Made by a program: the position numbers and the translations under genes
Notes under the pieces: generated by a model
Databases searched by the model: none
Seen by the model: only the letters and a program-made list of their open reading frames with translations
Told to the model about the DNA's origin: nothing
Origin: Microbacterium sp. TNHR37B
GTDB lineage: Bacteria; Actinomycetota; Actinomycetes; Actinomycetales; Microbacteriaceae
DNA: 64,000 bases
Direction: 5' to 3'
Assembly (NCBI RefSeq): GCF_001620065.1
Contig: NZ_LQGV01000001.1
Location: forward strand, 744,001-808,000
Shown: positions 16,521 to 25,931 of the stretch, piece after piece
How the letters are laid out: each line of letters begins with the position of its first letter
How positions within the stretch are numbered: position 1 is the first letter of the stretch

Positions 16521-17263
16521 TCGGTCTCTCCGGCCGCGAGGGTCGCCCGCTGGATCTCCCGCAGTTCCGCGCAGCCGTCGACCCCGAGCTCGAGGAGCGC
16601 ATCCAGCTCCCGCTTGTCGAACGGGGCTCCCTCCGCCGTTCCCTGGACCTCGACGAAGAGACCGCGGCCGGTGACGACGACGTTCATGTCCGTCTCGGCG
16701 CGCACGTCTTCGACGTAGGCCAGATCGAGCATGGGCGTCCCGTCGATGATGCCGACCGAGACCGCCGCCACGGAGTCGCGGAGGACCTCGGCCTTCTTGG
16801 CGACGAGTCCCTTGGCGCGGCCCCACTCGATCGCATCGGCGAGCGCCACGAACGCTCCGGTGATCGCCGCCGTACGCGTGCCGCCGTCGGCCTGGAGGAC
16901 GTCGCAGTCGATGACGATCGTGTTCTCGCCGAGGGCCTTGGTGTCCACGACGGCGCGGAGGGCTCGGCCGATGAGGCGGGAGATCTCGTGGGTGCGCCCC
17001 CCGACCTTGCCCTTCACCGCTTCGCGGTCGTTCCGGGAGTTCGTCGCGCGCGGAAGCATGGCGTACTCGGCGGTCACCCAGCCCTTGCCCTTGCCGGTCA
17101 GCCAGCGCGGCACTCCGCCGGTGAACGACGCAGTGCAGAGCACTTTGGTTCCGCCGAAGGAGATGAGCGCCGACCCTTCGGCGTGCGCGCTCCAGCCACG
17201 TTCGATCGAGATGGGGCGCAGCTGGTCGGCGGTGCGGCCGTCGGCCCGGACGTCAGTGGTCAT
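16517..17263 (-). CDS. rph: Ribonuclease PH
   Basis: Phosphorolytic 3'-5' exoribonuclease that trims tRNA 3' ends. The 248-residue protein has the N-terminal [13 protein letters not shown] motif, the [16 protein letters not shown] strand, the phosphate-binding region [19 protein letters not shown] and [18 protein letters not shown], all conserved in the family. It overlaps both neighbours by 4 nt (murI upstream, rdgB downstream), which indicates a coupled operon. Confidence 0.96.
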   Translation of the reverse strand: MTTDVRADGRTADQLRPISIERGWSAHAEGSALISFGGTKVLCTASFTGGVPRWLTGKGKGWVTAEYAMLPRATNSRNDREAVKGKVGGRTHEISRLIGRALRAVVDTKALGENTIVIDCDVLQADGGTRTAAITGAFVALADAIEWGRAKGLVAKKAEVLRDSVAAVSVGIIDGTPMLDLAYVEDVRAETDMNVVVTGRGLFVEVQGTAEGAPFDKRELDALLELGVDGCAELREIQRATLAAGETE

Positions 17264-18087
17264 GCGTTCTCCTTGGGAAGGTCGATGGCTCCGGTCTGGA
17301 CGAGACGAACGCGCGAGACGCCCTGTCCCATCAGTCGATGAGCGAGGCGGAGGAAGTCGTCGGCGGAGTCGCCGGTCGCCTCGTATACGTGCGTGGGCGT
17401 CGCGTCGGGACCAGCGAGCAGATCGCGGGAGACGAGCTGACGGTAGACGTCCTTGGCCGTCTCGGTGTCGCTGGAGACGAGGGAGACGTCAGGCCCCATG
17501 ACGTAGCTGATCGCGCCCTCGAGGAAGGGATAGTGGGTGCAGCCGAGCACCAGCGTGTCGACGCCGGCATGCCGAAGCGGCGCGAGGTAGTCCTCGCACG
17601 CCTCCAGTACGGCCGGCGAGTCGGTGATCCCCGCCTCGACGAATTCGACGAAGCGGGGGCATGCCTGCGCGAACACCGACAGCTGCGGATTGACGGCGAG
17701 CATGTCCTGGTACACGCCGGATCCGATCGTTCCGGTCGTACCGATGACCCCGATCCGGCCGGTGCGGGTCGTGGAGACTGCGGTCCGCACGGCGGGGCCG
17801 ATCACCTCGACCACCGGCACGTCGTATCGTTCGCGCGCATCCCGCAGCATCGCCGCCGACGCGGTGTTGCACGCGATCACGAGCATCTTGACCCCCTGAT
17901 CGACGAGCGTGTCGAGAACCTCGAGGGAGTAGCGGCGCACGTCGGCGATCGGCTGGGGTCCGTAGGGAGAGTGCGCGGTGTCGCCGATGTAGAGGAGAGA
18001 CTCCCTCGGCAACAACTGCGAGATCGCGCGGGCCACGGTGAGCCCCCCGACGCCGGAGTCGAAGATCCCGATCGGCGCGTCATTCAC
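17260..18087 (-). CDS. murI: Glutamate racemase
   Basis: Converts L- to D-glutamate for peptidoglycan. The 275-residue product has [16 protein letters not shown] at the N-terminus, catalytic cysteines in [11 protein letters not shown] and [13 protein letters not shown], and the [10 protein letters not shown] substrate loop. It starts at GTG 18087, 8 nt after TAGGCT on the minus strand. It is first in the murI-rph-rdgB operon and divergent from pncB. Confidence 0.95.
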   Translation of the reverse strand: MNDAPIGIFDSGVGGLTVARAISQLLPRESLLYIGDTAHSPYGPQPIADVRRYSLEVLDTLVDQGVKMLVIACNTASAAMLRDARERYDVPVVEVIGPAVRTAVSTTRTGRIGVIGTTGTIGSGVYQDMLAVNPQLSVFAQACPRFVEFVEAGITDSPAVLEACEDYLAPLRHAGVDTLVLGCTHYPFLEGAISYVMGPDVSLVSSDTETAKDVYRQLVSRDLLAGPDATPTHVYEATGDSADDFLRLAHRLMGQGVSRVRLVQTGAIDLPKENA

Positions 18088-18095
18088 GATTCCCC

Positions 18096-18101
18096 AGCCT
18101 A
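18096..18101 (-). promoter_or_regulatory. -10 box of murI-rph-rdgB
   Basis: TAGGCT on the minus strand, 8 nt before the murI GTG. Confidence 0.45.
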
Positions 18102-18157
18102 CCGTCCGCACCCAGGCGGCCGCCGCGACCCCCGGGCGCCTCGTGCCGGGACGTCGA

Positions 18158-18163
18158 TAGAGT
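18158..18163 (+). promoter_or_regulatory. -10 box of pncB (leaderless)
   Basis: TAGAGT followed by 6 nt (GTCGCC) and the pncB ATG; there is no ribosome site. Confidence 0.5.
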
Positions 18164-18169
18164 GTCGCC

Positions 18170-19501
18170 ATGAGCGCCGCGTCCCGCACCGCACTGCTGA
18201 CCGACCGCTACGAACTGACGATGATCGATGCCGCGCTGCACGACGGCACGGCATCGCGCCGTTGCGTCTTCGAGGTTTTCGCGCGCAGGCTCCCCGGCGC
18301 CCGCCGCTTCGGGGTCGTCGCCGGCACGGGACGACTCCTCGACGCCCTCACCCGCTTCCGGTTCGACGACGACGAGCTGCGGTACCTCCACGACGAGCGC
18401 GTCGTGAGCCCCGAGACGATCGCTTTTCTGGAGGGCTACCGTTTCGGCGGCTCGATCACCGGCTACGCGGAAGGGGAGCTGTACTTCCCGGGCTCCCCCG
18501 TCCTGACCGTGGAGGGAACGTTCGCCGAGGCCGTGCTCTTGGAGACACTGTGCCTGAGCATCCTCAATCACGACTCCGCCGTGGCCAACGCCGCTGCCCG
18601 GATGAGCGTCGCCGCCGGTGATCGCCCCCTCGCCGAGATGGGGTCGCGGCGCGCTGCCGAGCACTCCGCGGTCGCCGCCGCCCGGGCCGCCTACATCGCC
18701 GGATTCGACGCCACGAGCAACCTGGAAGCCGGTCGCCGCTGGGGTGTGCCGACCATGGGCACCGCCGCGCATGCATGGACACTGCTGCACGACAGCGAGG
18801 AGGAGGCGTTCCGCAGCCAAGTGGCCACGCTCGGCACGGGCACCACCCTGCTCATCGACACGTACGACATCCGCGAGGGCGTCGCGACAGCCATCCGCGT
18901 CGCGGGGCGGGAGTTGGGGGGCGTGCGCATCGACTCGGGGGACCTTCCGACGGTCGCCTCCGAGGTGCGCGCGCAGCTCGACGCTCTCGGCGCCACCAAG
19001 ACCCGGATCACCGTCACCAGCGATCTCGACGAGTTCGCCATCGCCGCGTTGGCCGCATCCCCGGTCGACGCGTACGGTGTCGGGACCTCGGTCGTCACCG
19101 GCTCTGGCTCACCGACCGCCGGAATGGTCTACAAGCTGGTGGCGAGGCAAGGCAGCGACGGCGGCTGGGTGCCGCTGGCCAAGTCCTCGGTCGACAAAGC
19201 CTCCCGCGGGGGCCTCAAATCAGCCTTCCGAACGCTCGAGCGTGGGACCGCGACCTCAGAGCTCATCGCCGTCGCCGACGGCTTCGATCGGAAGCCAGTG
19301 CCCGCCGATCACCCCGAGGCACGCTCCTTGCAGGTACCACTGATGTCAGACGGCGATCCCGACATCGCGGCGCTGGGACCCGAGGGCGTGCAGCGCGCGC
19401 GGGCTCACCACGCCCTCGTGCGCGAGGAGCTCCCCGTGCAGGCGCTGGCCCTCAGCAGATCCGACCCGGCGCTGCCGACGGTGTACGTCGACGTCGCCTG
19501 A
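18170..19501 (+). CDS. pncB: Nicotinate phosphoribosyltransferase
   Basis: Salvages nicotinate with PRPP to nicotinate mononucleotide for NAD synthesis. The 443-residue protein opens with [15 protein letters not shown] and has [29 protein letters not shown] and [24 protein letters not shown] phosphate-binding segments and a [21 protein letters not shown] loop, all family traits. The ATG follows a TAGAGT box by 6 nt. It ends directly against the convergent DUF3039 gene, with no spacer base. Confidence 0.94.
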   Translation: MSAASRTALLTDRYELTMIDAALHDGTASRRCVFEVFARRLPGARRFGVVAGTGRLLDALTRFRFDDDELRYLHDERVVSPETIAFLEGYRFGGSITGYAEGELYFPGSPVLTVEGTFAEAVLLETLCLSILNHDSAVANAAARMSVAAGDRPLAEMGSRRAAEHSAVAAARAAYIAGFDATSNLEAGRRWGVPTMGTAAHAWTLLHDSEEEAFRSQVATLGTGTTLLIDTYDIREGVATAIRVAGRELGGVRIDSGDLPTVASEVRAQLDALGATKTRITVTSDLDEFAIAALAASPVDAYGVGTSVVTGSGSPTAGMVYKLVARQGSDGGWVPLAKSSVDKASRGGLKSAFRTLERGTATSELIAVADGFDRKPVPADHPEARSLQVPLMSDGDPDIAALGPEGVQRARAHHALVREELPVQALALSRSDPALPTVYVDVA

Positions 19502-19786
19502 TCAGGAGATCAGCGACTCGTAGATCTCCTTGCACGTCGGGCAGACCGGGAACTTCTCCGGATCGCGCCCCGGCGTCCACTTCTTGCCACAGAGTGCGCG
19601 CACGGGCTTGCCCGTCAACGCCGACTCCAGGATCTTGTCTTTCTTCACGTAGTGCGAGAAGCGCTCGTGATCTCCTGGCTCGATGTTCTCCTCGCGGATG
19701 AGTTCCTCGAGCTCGCGGTCGAGGGTGGCCAGCCCGCCTTGGTCGGGGCTGTCGAGGGGCTGGTTGCTGGCCAGGGGCATGCTCAT
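19502..19786 (-). CDS. DUF3039 family protein
   Basis: Small actinobacterial protein of unknown function, about 94 residues. The conserved core is HYVKKDKILESALTGKPVRALCGKKW followed by PVCPTCKEIYESL; CGKKW plus CPTCKE look like a metal-binding zinc ribbon. ATG 19786 is preferred over GTG 19792, because TAGAAT on the minus strand sits 8 nt before it. The stop codon is adjacent to the pncB stop. Confidence 0.85.
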   Translation of the reverse strand: MSMPLASNQPLDSPDQGGLATLDRELEELIREENIEPGDHERFSHYVKKDKILESALTGKPVRALCGKKWTPGRDPEKFPVCPTCKEIYESLIS

Positions 19787-19794
19787 GGACACCG

Positions 19795-19800
19795 ATTCTA
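19795..19800 (-). promoter_or_regulatory. -10 box of the DUF3039 gene
   Basis: TAGAAT on the minus strand, 8 nt before ATG 19786, a close match to the bacterial -10 consensus. Confidence 0.5.
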
Positions 19801-19826
19801 GCCGCGCACGCCGCCGCCGGATCGGG

Positions 19827-21383
19827 TCAGCTTGCCTCGGCGAACTCCATCACGCGACTCGCCCGCCGGACGAAGAGCCATCCTCCCCCGAGTACGCCGA
19901 CAACGAGGATGAACAGGCCGACGCCGATCCCGAGCCACATCGCCGTCCACGTCATCGTCGTCTCGCCCGACAGGGTGAGCCACGCCGCCCAGAAGGCCGG
20001 GGCCGTGAGGACGAGGGCTCCCCCCAGCACCATCCCCTGGCTCACTGGCCCTCCCGTGCGCTGGGGCTGCTCGAAGGGGCTGTCCCCCGGGCCGGACACC
20101 GGGTAGGGGGCGGCGACCGAGGAGATCGACGACAGGCCGAATCCGGAGAGAAGGAGGCCGGCACACACCCCGATCATCGCCGGAAGGAGGCTCCAGTCAC
20201 CGTGCACGCCGATGGTGACCGAGATCGAGACCGCGAGCGTCGGGATCGCCAGGAGCGTGGGCGGCACGAGCCGCCCGATCCGGTCCGCGACACCGCTCAC
20301 GCCGCTGGCCACATGCATCCAGATGGCGGTGGAGTCGTAGGCGAGGTCGTTGTGTGCGAGCCAGCCGAAGAAGAGGGCCATGAGAGGCGCAGGTACGAGG
20401 ACGGCCGTCTGGAGCGGAACACCGACGACGATGAGCGGAACCATCACGACCACCGCGGCGATCGGGATGACCACGACGTTCACGATGTACCGCGGGTCGC
20501 GCGTCCAGTAGATCAGGCTCCGCGCCGCGATCGCTCCCGTGGGCGTCCCCGGGGTGATGGTGAACCAGCCGAGCCCGCGCGCCGACCTGACCGAGAGGGG
20601 ACGTTCGGTCGTTTCCAGAAGCCAGCGCACTACAGCCCACCAGGCGACGGCGAGCAGGACGAGCGTCAGCAGTGCGACGGTGAGCGGCCCCGCGGGATCG
20701 CCTTCCTGCCATCGCCACGGCACGGCCCAGGCCGCGCCGAGAGGCGTAACGGCCAGAATGTCGACCGCTCCGGCGAGCTCACGCGGAACGTCCACATCCC
20801 ATTGCAGCGACGCGGCGAAGACACCGACGGGGACGGCCACCACGAGGAGCGCCAACAGGAGCACTCCGGTGAGCTCACGTGAGCGCCGCTCGCGGAGAAC
20901 GCGAGCGCTCACGGCGAAAGCGATGCGTGCGAGGAGCACCGCAGTGACGACGCCGGTGATCCCGGCCAGGACCGACACCCCCAGCGGCACGCCATGCGCG
21001 TCCCACACGACGACGAGCGCGACCGACGCGGTGATGAGCGCGAGGGCGGGGAGGCTCAGCATCCCGGCCAGAGCCGTCACCGGCGCCAACGATCCCGGCG
21101 TCGCTCCGAGCACGGCGAACCGGCGCGGATCGAGCGGGTCGTCCGGGCCACCCAGGAGCGGAGCGACGAAGAAGCCCGCCACAACGGTCGCTCCCGCGAT
21201 GACGGTGACTGCTGCCGCCGCGTCGTCGTCGAGGCGGTCGATCCGCAGCAGCGCCCACACCGCGGCACCGGCGGCGACGACCGCGAACAGACCGGAGAGC
21301 ACCGCCGAGGTCACCTGGCGGCGGTCTCCGCGCACCGCTCCGAGCAGGAGGGCGAGCCTCAGCCGGAGAACGTGTGCAACCAC
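19827..21383 (-). CDS. ABC transporter permease, large multi-spanning subunit
   Basis: Membrane partner of the upstream ATPase, 518 residues with about 12 hydrophobic segments (for example AVLSGLFAVVAAGAAVWALL, VTVIAGATVVAGFFVAPLLGG, VVVIPIAAVVVMVPLIVVG, LFILVVGVLGGGWLFV). No substrate-specific motif is visible. The likely start is GTG 21383, which overlaps the ATPase gene by 25 nt and so indicates coupling. The frame continues far upstream, but that portion is the antisense of the ATPase. It resembles the permeases of two-component ABC exporters. Confidence 0.8.
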   Translation of the reverse strand: MVAHVLRLRLALLLGAVRGDRRQVTSAVLSGLFAVVAAGAAVWALLRIDRLDDDAAAAVTVIAGATVVAGFFVAPLLGGPDDPLDPRRFAVLGATPGSLAPVTALAGMLSLPALALITASVALVVVWDAHGVPLGVSVLAGITGVVTAVLLARIAFAVSARVLRERRSRELTGVLLLALLVVAVPVGVFAASLQWDVDVPRELAGAVDILAVTPLGAAWAVPWRWQEGDPAGPLTVALLTLVLLAVAWWAVVRWLLETTERPLSVRSARGLGWFTITPGTPTGAIAARSLIYWTRDPRYIVNVVVIPIAAVVVMVPLIVVGVPLQTAVLVPAPLMALFFGWLAHNDLAYDSTAIWMHVASGVSGVADRIGRLVPPTLLAIPTLAVSISVTIGVHGDWSLLPAMIGVCAGLLLSGFGLSSISSVAAPYPVSGPGDSPFEQPQRTGGPVSQGMVLGGALVLTAPAFWAAWLTLSGETTMTWTAMWLGIGVGLFILVVGVLGGGWLFVRRASRVMEFAEAS

Positions 21384-23362
21384 TCGAGCCCCTCCACGTC
21401 GCTGAGTCCCCCGGCGAGCTCGACGAAGCGCTGTTCGAGCGTGAGCTCTCCGCGAACGTCGCTGACGGTTCCCTCGGCCAGTACCCGGCCCGCGACGATG
21501 ACCGCGACGCCCGTGCAGACACGCTCCACGAGATCCATCCCGTGGCTGGAGAGCACCACAGTGCCGCCGTGCGCGACGTAGGCGGACAGGATGTCGAGGA
21601 TCACGGCACTGGAGACCGGATCGACTGCCTCGAAGGGCTCGTCCAGCACGAGGACTCTCGGCGAGTGGATCATGGCGCCGGCGAGCATGATCTTCTTCGT
21701 CATGCCCGCCGAGTAGTCGGCGACGCTCCGCCCGAGCGCCTCGGTGAGGTCGAAGGCACGAGCAAGGTCGGAGGCCCGGCTGTCGGCGACCGCCGGCTTC
21801 AGGCCGCGCAGCACCCCGTAGTAGTGCAGGAGCTGCCGACCGGTGAGTCGATCGAAGGTGCGCAGCCGGTCGGGAAGAACTCCCATCGCCCGCTTCGCCC
21901 CGCGGGGATCGACACGCGCGTCGATGCCGGCGACCTCGATCGTGCCGGCGTCGGGCGCGAGGAGCCCCGCGATCATCGAGAGCGTCGTCGTCTTTCCGGC
22001 CCCGTTGGGGCCGACGATGCCGTAGAACGTGCCCGCCGGGATCGTCAGGTCGACCGCGTCGACGGCGCGCGTTGCACCGAACGACTTCGACACGCCGCGG
22101 ACGCGCACGGCGGCGGGAGGCTCCGCGTCGACCATCGCGTCGACGTCGGTCGCGGCGTCGACCACCGCGTCGGCGGGGGCGTCGGCATCGGTCACGTCGG
22201 CGTCGGCCGTCAGGGGCGAAGGAGCCGTGTCGTCGGCCCGGACCGCCCCGAGATCGTCCCCGTCGTCGCGCCACGCAGCGCCCTCCATGACGACGCTCTC
22301 ATCCTCCGCGACGACGCTCTCACCGATCAGGCTCGCATCGTCAACGACTGCCGGCTCCTCCGGTGCCGCCACCTGGTCGAGCGGCGACGCCTCCTCCGGA
22401 GCCGGCACCTCCTCTTCGGGTACCGGCGCCTGCTCGGCCGCGGCCGACTCCGCCGGTGAAGCGACAGGCTCTTCCACAGCCGTCGGTACCGGCGCTGCCT
22501 CGGCGTCCGGATCGGCAGCGACGTCAGGCGTCGCCTCGGCCGCGTGCACGTCATCGGTCGCCGGCTCCGCGGGAGCCGGTGGCACCTCCACGGAAGCTGC
22601 GCTCTCGTCCGGAGTCGGCGAAGACCCATCCTGGCTGCTCGCCACAGCGTCGATGTCCGAAGCGAGTGCCTCCGAGCGGGCCTCTTCCGCAGTCGTAGGC
22701 TCCGGAATCCCCTCGACGCCTCCCGGGTCCGGCGCCGTGACAGCGCTCGGCAACGGCGGTACGGGGGGAACCGACGACACGGAGGGAGGGGTCCGCACCG
22801 TGGCCGCCGTCGGCACGGGCGGGACTGTCGGCAGAGGAGGTACCGGCGGCACAGATTCCGCCTGCTTCTTCGCCGTGCCGGACTTCTTCGCGACGCCGGA
22901 CCTCTTCGCGGCGGCGGGCTTCGGGCCGGCCGCCTTCTTCGCGGTGCTGGGCGTCTTCTTCGCGGCGCGCGGTGACTTCGCGGAACCGGGGGCCGCCGTC
23001 GCCGGCGATCCCGTCGTCGAGCCGGCGTCGCCTTCTCGCTGGGAGGCGGACGCCTCGTCGTCACGCGCAGCGGGCACGGGAGGGGCAGCGGGGTCCCCGG
23101 GCTCCGCTGCTCGCGACGCAGCCGAGGACGAGACTTTCGAGGCGGCTTTTGCGGGACGCTTCTTCGCCGTGGTCCGGGGCGGCCGGGGCGAGGCCGACAC
23201 CGAACTGCGAGCGGGCTTCGAGACCGACGCCGCGGCCTCCTCCGACTCGGCGACGCGCCGGGCCGCCTCCGCCGCAGGCACCGACGGAAGTGGCGGTGGA
23301 GTCGCCGACAGGCCGATCTCGTCGATCGAATCGTCGTGCGACGGCGAGGAGGAGGCTGTCAC
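21359..23362 (-). CDS. ABC transporter ATPase with ~420-residue low-complexity N-terminal extension
   Basis: Nucleotide-binding subunit fused behind a long disordered region. Residues 1-420 show no globular pattern: an Ala/Ser/Pro stretch, a histone-H1-like basic block (repeated AKK motifs, about residues 130-165), a Pro-rich block with SVPPVPPLP twice, then a long acidic Ala/Glu/Asp segment. From about 421 it is a standard ABC ATPase with GPNGAGKTT (about 451-459), YSAGMTKKIML, VLVLDEPFEAVDP and VLSSHGMD. Third-codon GC is very high throughout the extension and GTG 23362 lies 6 nt after TAGGTT, so the extension appears genuinely translated. An internal ATG near residue 410 could give a short form. 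Confidence 0.88.
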   Translation of the reverse strand: MTASSSPSHDDSIDEIGLSATPPPLPSVPAAEAARRVAESEEAAASVSKPARSSVSASPRPPRTTAKKRPAKAASKVSSSAASRAAEPGDPAAPPVPAARDDEASASQREGDAGSTTGSPATAAPGSAKSPRAAKKTPSTAKKAAGPKPAAAKRSGVAKKSGTAKKQAESVPPVPPLPTVPPVPTAATVRTPPSVSSVPPVPPLPSAVTAPDPGGVEGIPEPTTAEEARSEALASDIDAVASSQDGSSPTPDESAASVEVPPAPAEPATDDVHAAEATPDVAADPDAEAAPVPTAVEEPVASPAESAAAEQAPVPEEEVPAPEEASPLDQVAAPEEPAVVDDASLIGESVVAEDESVVMEGAAWRDDGDDLGAVRADDTAPSPLTADADVTDADAPADAVVDAATDVDAMVDAEPPAAVRVRGVSKSFGATRAVDAVDLTIPAGTFYGIVGPNGAGKTTTLSMIAGLLAPDAGTIEVAGIDARVDPRGAKRAMGVLPDRLRTFDRLTGRQLLHYYGVLRGLKPAVADSRASDLARAFDLTEALGRSVADYSAGMTKKIMLAGAMIHSPRVLVLDEPFEAVDPVSSAVILDILSAYVAHGGTVVLSSHGMDLVERVCTGVAVIVAGRVLAEGTVSDVRGELTLEQRFVELAGGLSDVEGLEWLHTFSG

Positions 23363-23368
23363 CCGTCC

Positions 23369-23374
23369 AACCTA
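23369..23374 (-). promoter_or_regulatory. -10 box of the long ABC ATPase gene (leaderless)
   Basis: TAGGTT on the minus strand, 6 nt before GTG 23362. It supports translation of the full N-terminal extension. Confidence 0.5.
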
Positions 23375-23556
23375 GCAAGTGGGCCCGAGGGTTCCTCCGA
23401 GGATGCCGGACGCCGACACGAAGCCCGTCGGAGGTCACGAATGGGCAACGGCGGCGCCATATCCTGCGCCTTCCCAGGGGCCTCCGATACCATGACAGAC
23501 GGCACGAAGGCGTGTCTCTCCGTCTACACGACAGTGAACACCTTCAGGAGCACAGC

Positions 23557-24249
23557 TTGACTCTTCAGATCGTCATCCTTGCGGCCGGCATGGGCTCGCG
23601 GCTCGGACGCAGTCTGCCCAAGCCGCTCACCGAGCTCGCCGACGGCCGCACCATCATGCAGCAGCAGCACGACAACATCCGTGCGGCGTTCGGCACGTCC
23701 GCGCGGATCACCGCCGTCGTCGGGTACCGCGCAGAGACGATCGTCGAGGCGTTTCCCGAGGCCGACTACGTCTACAACGACCGCTACGACCAGACCAACA
23801 CCTCCAAGAGCCTCCTGCGTGCCCTCAAGGCAACGGGTCGCAGCGGTGTGCTGTGGATGAACGGAGACGTCGTCTTCGATCCGCGCGTTCTGGGCCGGGC
23901 CATCGAGCTGGTCGAGCGCGACCAGTCGTTCGTCACGGTGAACACCGCGAAGGTCAGCGACGAAGAGGTCAAGTACACGATCGACGCCGCCGGAAACATC
24001 CAGGAACTGTCCAAGACGGTCGTGGGCGGCATCGGAGAGGCCGTCGGGATCAACTACGTCTCCGCCGCCGACAAGCGAGCGCTCATTGCACAGCTGAGCC
24101 GCGTCGACGATCAGGACTACTTCGAGCGGGGGCTCGAGCGGGCGATCGCGGAGAACGGCATGGTGGTCCGCCCCCTCGACATCTCCGACCTGTATGCAGT
24201 CGAGGTCGACTTCGCGGAAGACCTCGAGCGCGCGAATCTCTTCGTCTGA
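23557..24249 (+). CDS. Sugar/choline-type nucleotidyltransferase (NTP transferase domain)
   Basis: Member of the nucleotidyltransferase fold that activates small phosphates with an NTP. The 230-residue protein begins IVILAAGMGSRLGRSLPKPLTEL, the GxGxRL...KP signature, and has VLWMNGDVVFDP as metal-site Asp region and a C-terminal VEVDFAEDLERA motif. It resembles LicC-type phosphocholine cytidylyltransferases. Start TTG 23557 follows CAGGAG by 6 nt. It may supply an activated precursor for the surface-polymer locus 4 kb downstream, but this is inference. Confidence 0.8.
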   Translation: MTLQIVILAAGMGSRLGRSLPKPLTELADGRTIMQQQHDNIRAAFGTSARITAVVGYRAETIVEAFPEADYVYNDRYDQTNTSKSLLRALKATGRSGVLWMNGDVVFDPRVLGRAIELVERDQSFVTVNTAKVSDEEVKYTIDAAGNIQELSKTVVGGIGEAVGINYVSAADKRALIAQLSRVDDQDYFERGLERAIAENGMVVRPLDISDLYAVEVDFAEDLERANLFV

Positions 24250-24281
24250 CCACCGCACAGCCGCCCTTCAGGCCGCGCTCA

Positions 24282-24287
24282 TAGGAT
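24282..24287 (+). promoter_or_regulatory. -10 box upstream of the gene at 24297
   Basis: TAGGAT, 9 nt before the ATG; same short-leader arrangement as neighbouring genes. Confidence 0.4.
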
Positions 24288-24296
24288 CGGGCGATC

Positions 24297-25229
24297 ATGG
24301 CCAAGGTCCACCGCATCCACTCACTGCCCGATGACGCGCCGTGGGCAGGTGGACTGCCGCCCGAGGGTTCGCCGGAGCACCCCGCGATCGTGCGTGCCCT
24401 CGACCGGGTCTTGAGCGTCCAGCGGCCCGTCGTCGTCGCGCACCTGCGGAGCATTCGCCTGCGCCACTCCGACGCGTCCCCCGCGACGATCGTCCGCATG
24501 CTCGAGCGGCGCTATCTCGCCGCGGTCACGACCGGTGGCGCCGCGGTGGGTGCGACTGCCGTCGTGCCCGGCATCGGGACCGGCATCACCCTTGCCCTCA
24601 GCGGAGCGGAGACCGCGGGATTTCTGGACGCGACCGCGCTGTTCGCGCAGTCGCTCGCCGAGTTGCACGGCATCCGGGTAGAGGACCCCGACCGCGCGCG
24701 AGCACTCGTGCTCACGATCATGCTGGGGTCCGAGGGCGTCGCACTGGTGTCGCAGTGGGCCCGACAGGCGTCGGGAAAGGGTATGCCGCGTGACAAGTAC
24801 TGGGGCGAGCTCATCACCACGTCGCTCCCTCGCGCCGCCGTGGGTCCCCTCGTGGACCGGCTGAAGTCGACCTTCGTCCGGCACTTTGCCTCCCGAGGCG
24901 GCGCATCCGTCCTCGGCAAGGCGCTCCCCTTCGGCGTCGGTGCTGCGATCGGCGGCGGCGGAAACCATCTCTTGGGTCGCCGCGTCGTGGTCACCTCTCG
25001 TCGCGCTTTTGGCGTCGCTCCGTCGGCCTATCCGCCGGAGTTGGAGCCCAAGCCCGGCGCCCGTCCCGTCGAGCACGCACTGGCGGCGCGGCTGCGCCAG
25101 GTCGGTGGAGCGGTCGCTGGCCTCGGTGAAGCCGCGGGCGGCACGGTGTCACGGCTTGCCCGGGGGCGCCGACGGGCATCGGGGACGACGGGGATCAGCC
25201 CGGTGGAAGGCAGTACCGACGTCCGCTGA
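24297..25229 (+). CDS. Conserved actinobacterial protein with hydrophobic core, unknown function
   Basis: A 310-residue protein. Residues about 70-115 contain a Gly/Ala-rich hydrophobic stretch (TTGGAAVGATAVVPGIGTG, ITLALSGAETAGFLDATALF) reminiscent of the EcsC family, and a second such stretch near 205-225 (VLGKALPFGVGAAIGGGGNHLLGRRVV). The remainder is soluble and basic, ending in an Arg-rich tail. It is probably membrane-associated. I cannot assign a function; neighbours are unrelated. Confidence 0.75.
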   Translation: MAKVHRIHSLPDDAPWAGGLPPEGSPEHPAIVRALDRVLSVQRPVVVAHLRSIRLRHSDASPATIVRMLERRYLAAVTTGGAAVGATAVVPGIGTGITLALSGAETAGFLDATALFAQSLAELHGIRVEDPDRARALVLTIMLGSEGVALVSQWARQASGKGMPRDKYWGELITTSLPRAAVGPLVDRLKSTFVRHFASRGGASVLGKALPFGVGAAIGGGGNHLLGRRVVVTSRRAFGVAPSAYPPELEPKPGARPVEHALAARLRQVGGAVAGLGEAAGGTVSRLARGRRRASGTTGISPVEGSTDVR

Positions 25230-25317
25230 TGCCTCCCCGGGCGGCCTGGTTTGCCCATTGTCCACAGCATGACGGTGTGGCGCCCGACGCGGGGCCATGG
25301 ACGTCGGACAGTGCCCA

Positions 25318-25323
25318 TAGCGT
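25318..25323 (+). promoter_or_regulatory. -10 box upstream of the gene at 25330 (leaderless)
   Basis: TAGCGT followed by 6 nt and ATG 25330; it supports this small gene being real. Confidence 0.45.
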
Positions 25324-25329
25324 TCCGGC

Positions 25330-25614
25330 ATGCTGGAGATTCTGGAGGGGGAATCCCCCCACCCGTACCGCGTTCCGTGGCGCGTCGACCGCGTCCACGA
25401 TTCTCATCCGCTGATCACCCATCGTGGGACCGAGCCGGCCGACTTCGTTCGGGTGTTCCGCAGCGACGGTCCCGACGAGTACTGGGGACGCGTTGTTCCC
25501 GGCGACACCGCCGAGCTCTGTCTCTGCGATGGCGACCTCGACACCCTGACGATCACTCTGTCGTGGTTCCGCGCGGGCACCGACCAGGAGTACGTATGGC
25601 GCTTCGTCGTCTGA
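25330..25614 (+). CDS. Small acidic protein, unknown function
   Basis: 94 residues, acidic, Trp-containing, no membrane segment or signal peptide. The sequence (RVPWRVDRVHDSHPLITHRG, then EYVWRFVV at the end) suggests a small beta-rich domain. I do not recognise a family. A TAGCGT box 6 nt before the ATG and high third-position GC support coding. Confidence 0.6.
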   Translation: MLEILEGESPHPYRVPWRVDRVHDSHPLITHRGTEPADFVRVFRSDGPDEYWGRVVPGDTAELCLCDGDLDTLTITLSWFRAGTDQEYVWRFVV

Positions 25615-25648
25615 GGCGAGGTGCTGGCCGCAACACCCCCTCGACGCG

Positions 25649-25654
25649 CAGAAT
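25649..25654 (+). promoter_or_regulatory. -10-like box upstream of the gene at 25661
   Basis: CAGAAT, then 6 nt and ATG 25661; it matches the pattern in positions 2 and 6 of the hexamer but is weaker than the others. Confidence 0.35.
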
Positions 25655-25660
25655 GGAGTC

Positions 25661-25900
25661 ATGGGATTGTTCCAGAGCCGCCCTGAGGAGCCCACTGAGT
25701 GGGCGGGCCTGCCTGCCGAGCCGTGGGATGAGCCGAGCCCCTCGGAACAACTGGCGGGTCCGACGGAGGCCTCCCCCGCCGCCATCGACCTCACCGCCCT
25801 GCGCGCACCCGAGGGCCACGCGTATGTCGCTGTCCCGATCGAGGCCGTGCCGTTCGTCACGGGGACGGAGGCGTCCGACGCAGACGGCGACGGCGACTGA
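25661..25900 (+). CDS. Small acidic protein, unknown function
   Basis: 79 residues, acidic and Pro/Glu-rich (RPEEPTEWAGLPAEPWDEP), with a more ordered middle (HAYVAVPIEAVPFV) and a DADGDGD tail. No signal peptide, helix or known domain. Its position after another small acidic gene and before a convergent XRE regulator gives no functional hint. Confidence 0.5.
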   Translation: MGLFQSRPEEPTEWAGLPAEPWDEPSPSEQLAGPTEASPAAIDLTALRAPEGHAYVAVPIEAVPFVTGTEASDADGDGD

Positions 25901-25931
25901 CCCGCTGACGCCGCGGGCGGTGGCGGTCACC

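Noticed and set aside
22029..23375. 448-residue plus-strand frame rich in Ser, Thr, Ala and Gly opposite the long ABC ATPase
   Set aside because: It is the antisense of a GC-rich repetitive coding region. Third-position GC favours the minus frame, which also has a promoter and a conserved domain.
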